Assembly: GCA_905192805.1 (NCBI GenBank)
Contig: CAJJMF010000142.1
Coordinates: forward strand, 1 to 6,532
Length of the DNA stretch: 6,532 nt
Direction of reading: 5' to 3'
DNA from: an uncultured Sutterella sp.
GTDB taxonomy: Bacteria > Pseudomonadota > Gammaproteobacteria > Burkholderiales > Burkholderiaceae_F
Below are positions 4,799 to 6,532 of the stretch, in pieces. A model generated the notes under the pieces. The model ran no database searches, was not told where the DNA came from, and was given only the letters and a program-made list of their open reading frames with translations. A program made the translations under genes and the position numbers. Position 1 is the first letter of the stretch; each line of letters begins with the position of its first letter.

Positions 4799-5857
4799 AT
4801 GGAAGACAACTCCCTCGTTCACTTTTCAATCCTCGACACCCCGATCGATGATTCCCCTTTCGTTGCCGATAAGGAATCGGCGCATCGCAGTTACACCAAT
4901 CCGTTCTCGGTTCACCCCGCTTATCGCCACGTTTTCCGTCCTCAGCGACTCACGTTCGGTTTGATGGCGCCTTTTACCGGGTACCCCAACCCCGAACCTG
5001 AATCCTTTACCGATTTGATTGCCGATGCCCAACGTGCTGAAGCGGCAGGGCTCACCGCCCTCTGGGTGCGTGACGTTCCCATGTTTGACCCCTACTTTGG
5101 GGACGTGGGACAAGGGCTCGATCCGATGGTAACGCTCGGCATGCTTGCCGCCAATACAAAAAACATTGCTCTCGGTAGTGCAGGTTTTATTTCCTCGTTG
5201 CGCTACCCCATTCATGTCGCCAAGGCGGCCGTATCGGTTGATGTGGCCTCTCATGGTCGCATGCTCCTTGGGCTCTGCACGGGGGACCGTCCGATTGAAT
5301 TCACGCTCTTTGGTCAAGACTTTCATAACCGTGGCGAACGTTTCCGCGATAGCTGGGACATGATTCGTTGCTTAACGAACAAGGATGTCAGCTTCCCGGT
5401 CACGAAATCCACTTACTATGGACGGTTACCTGGCTCAGTGGACGTGACTCCTCATCCCACGCAAACCATTCCGATGATTGCGATTGGTCGTTGCCGCCAG
5501 CCAATTCAATGGCTGGCCAACAATGTGGATGCGTGGATCTGGCACGGAGTGGATCCTAGGGATACCCGTAAAATTGTCGATACGCTACAGCGCATGAATC
5601 AGCGCGAGACTTGGGTACCGTTTGGTTACGGGAATATGGTCGAGCTCTTAGCCGATGAGTTCGCCCCTGTGGAATTGATTCGCAACGTCTACATTCGTGG
5701 TGGGATTCGCTCGCTCGCGGCGTTTTATCGTGAACAAGCCGAGCAAGGGCTCTCTCACGTGATTCTCAACTTCAAGCCCACGACCCTGCCGATGCACTAT
5801 GTGCTCGATGCCGTGGCGGAATACCTCCTGCCCATCACCAACGATCCGATCGAATAA
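4799..5857 (+). CDS. Luciferase-like flavin-dependent oxidoreductase (LLM class)
   Basis: A TIM-barrel monooxygenase of the bacterial luciferase-like superfamily, which uses reduced flavin (FMNH2 or F420H2) and, for monooxygenases, oxygen to oxidise an organic substrate. The 352-residue protein shows HPAYRHVFRPQRLTFGLMAP (39-58), AQRAEAAGLTALWVRDVP (77-94), FGDVGQGLDPMVTLGMLAAN (100-119), HVAKAAVSVDVASHGRMLLG (139-158) followed by TGDRPIEF (161-168), and RGERFRDSWDMIRCL (178-192). From memory this block order resembles the BA3436-type subfamily. About 38 residues precede the usual start. The ATG at 4799 has AAAGGG (4781-4786) 12 bases upstream, overlapping the marR stop. In-frame codons further upstream lie inside marR and were rejected. 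With marR it forms an operon, and the convergent flavin reductase is a natural supplier of reduced flavin. The substrate is unknown. Confidence 0.92.
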   Translation: MEDNSLVHFSILDTPIDDSPFVADKESAHRSYTNPFSVHPAYRHVFRPQRLTFGLMAPFTGYPNPEPESFTDLIADAQRAEAAGLTALWVRDVPMFDPYFGDVGQGLDPMVTLGMLAANTKNIALGSAGFISSLRYPIHVAKAAVSVDVASHGRMLLGLCTGDRPIEFTLFGQDFHNRGERFRDSWDMIRCLTNKDVSFPVTKSTYYGRLPGSVDVTPHPTQTIPMIAIGRCRQPIQWLANNVDAWIWHGVDPRDTRKIVDTLQRMNQRETWVPFGYGNMVELLADEFAPVELIRNVYIRGGIRSLAAFYREQAEQGLSHVILNFKPTTLPMHYVLDAVAEYLLPITNDPIE

Positions 5858-5885
5858 CGTCCCGCGTCGACGTTGGGCCCCAAAA

Positions 5886-5915
5886 AAAGCGCACGATCAA
5901 ACGACCGTGCGCTTT
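5886..5915. terminator. Bidirectional intrinsic terminator between convergent genes
   Basis: AAAGCGCACG (5886-5895) and CGTGCGCTTT (5906-5915) form a perfect 10-bp stem around a 10-base loop. The A7 run at 5882-5888 becomes a U-run on the minus strand, so the hairpin is a textbook terminator for the flavin reductase gene. In the plus direction the tail is TTTGGTTCTCT, which is weaker but could still serve the oxidoreductase operon ending at 5857. Confidence 0.88.
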
Positions 5916-5936
5916 GGTTCTCTAGCGATGAACGAT

Positions 5937-6512
5937 TTAGAGACTGGAGCGGCGACCCCAAGGCTGGACCAGCCCGCGGGGGAAGAACGCCTTTGAGCCA
6001 GCACTGTGAAGTGTTTGTTGGGGGCGACCATCGCACACCAAGCTGTCACCATTCCAATAATCGGCTTCAACACGCGCAGCAACCACTTCGGCTAAGGCAA
6101 TCCCAGTGCTCGCGAGTAAACCCATATCCATCACACGGCACTCCAAATGCCCCAGCGCTCCCTCTACCAACGGAGCGCCAATCACCTGAGGCGCTAACTT
6201 CTGTAAGTGAGCATACGTGAACTTATCCTCTTCGATTTCACGCAAATGTTTGCCCCCCGCAGCGAGCATTTCGACGCGTAAATTGGTACCAGGCACCGAA
6301 ATGCCAAATTCACCCGTTTTCAGAATATTGGCTGTGGAATTGTGTGCCAAGTCGAACACGACGATGACCTGACTGGGGTCCATATTAAAGACTGTGTTCC
6401 AGGCGTTGGCCATCACGTTGTCACGGCCATCCGGACTCTTGGAGGTCACCAACACCGTGGGACCACCGGTTAATAAGGAATAGGCTTTGTTGAGCGGGAT
6501 ATCAATCAACAT
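5937..6512 (-). CDS. Flavin reductase-like protein, FMN-binding split barrel
   Basis: A cytoplasmic protein of the flavin reductase/flavoredoxin superfamily, whose members bind FMN in a split beta-barrel and often supply reduced flavin to a partner monooxygenase. Family features in the 191 residues are GGPTVLVTSKSPDGRDNVM (16-34), the ANAWNTVFNMDPSQVIVVF stretch (35-53), the phosphate-side segment HNSTANILKTGEFGISVPG (57-75), and a late strand GIALAEVVAARVEADYW. The C-terminus is slightly extended and basic (PWGRRSSL). The ATG at 6512 lacks a clear Shine-Dalgarno, and the frame stays open to the window edge, so a start further upstream is possible. It converges on the luciferase-like gene with a shared terminator. 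Functional pairing is inferred from family knowledge and adjacency, because the two are not in one operon. Confidence 0.88.
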   Translation of the reverse strand: MLIDIPLNKAYSLLTGGPTVLVTSKSPDGRDNVMANAWNTVFNMDPSQVIVVFDLAHNSTANILKTGEFGISVPGTNLRVEMLAAGGKHLREIEEDKFTYAHLQKLAPQVIGAPLVEGALGHLECRVMDMGLLASTGIALAEVVAARVEADYWNGDSLVCDGRPQQTLHSAGSKAFFPRGLVQPWGRRSSL

Positions 6513-6532
6513 GATCTGGGGACTCGAGTATG

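Noticed and set aside
4826..5326. A 166-codon minus-strand frame
   Set aside because: Entirely antisense to the luciferase-like gene, whose family motifs are clear in the plus frame; the minus peptide has no recognisable motif.
5797..6220. Several short frames on both strands around the end of the luciferase-like gene and in the flavin reductase gene
   Set aside because: They cross the clear terminator hairpin at 5886-5915 or lie out of frame within recognised genes.
1..6532. CRISPR arrays, tRNA or rRNA genes, insertion sequences
   Set aside because: No regularly spaced repeats, no tRNA-like cloverleaf or rRNA sequence, and no transposase-like ORF were seen.

Overview
The window is bacterial chromosomal DNA of middling GC content. 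It has tightly packed single genes and short transcription units on both strands, and I see no insertion sequence, rRNA, tRNA or CRISPR array. The MscL sequence, with its extended Ala/Pro-rich C-terminal linker and final acidic/basic helix, looks proteobacterial. A beta- or gammaproteobacterium is my best guess, but the sequence does not settle it.

Left part (1-2231): two minus-strand genes. The first is mscL (132-608), an osmotic safety-valve channel. The second (995-2101) encodes a protein of the glycerate 2-kinase (GarK/GlxK) fold in which most of the family's signature motifs are altered, so it may not be a working kinase. Between them lies a gene-free stretch rich in hairpins, with a candidate 39-codon plus-strand ORF and a strong terminator-like hairpin just after the kinase-like gene.

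Middle part (2232-4078): a divergent intergenic region holds a perfect 10-bp hairpin and an inverted repeat. It is followed on the plus strand by a protein made of two winged-helix-like halves (2423-3004), a gap containing a doubtful small minus-strand ORF, and a DprA/Smf-like Rossmann protein (3224-4078). The DprA-like protein lacks both the usual C-terminal winged helix and the RNR-type motif. These two genes form the least ordinary part of the window.

Right part (4079-6532): a pyrimidine-rich leader region precedes a MarR-type regulator (4375-4782). The regulator gene is followed 16 bases later by a luciferase-like flavin-dependent oxidoreductase (4799-5857). A flavin reductase-like gene (5937-6512) points towards it, and a hairpin terminator separates the two. 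The three fit a regulated two-component flavin monooxygenase module: the reductase would supply reduced flavin, the luciferase-like enzyme would use it with oxygen, and the MarR protein would control expression. The substrate cannot be read from the sequence. The marR start has no Shine-Dalgarno sequence, and a palindrome overlaps its likely promoter, which suggests autoregulation and a leaderless or near-leaderless transcript.
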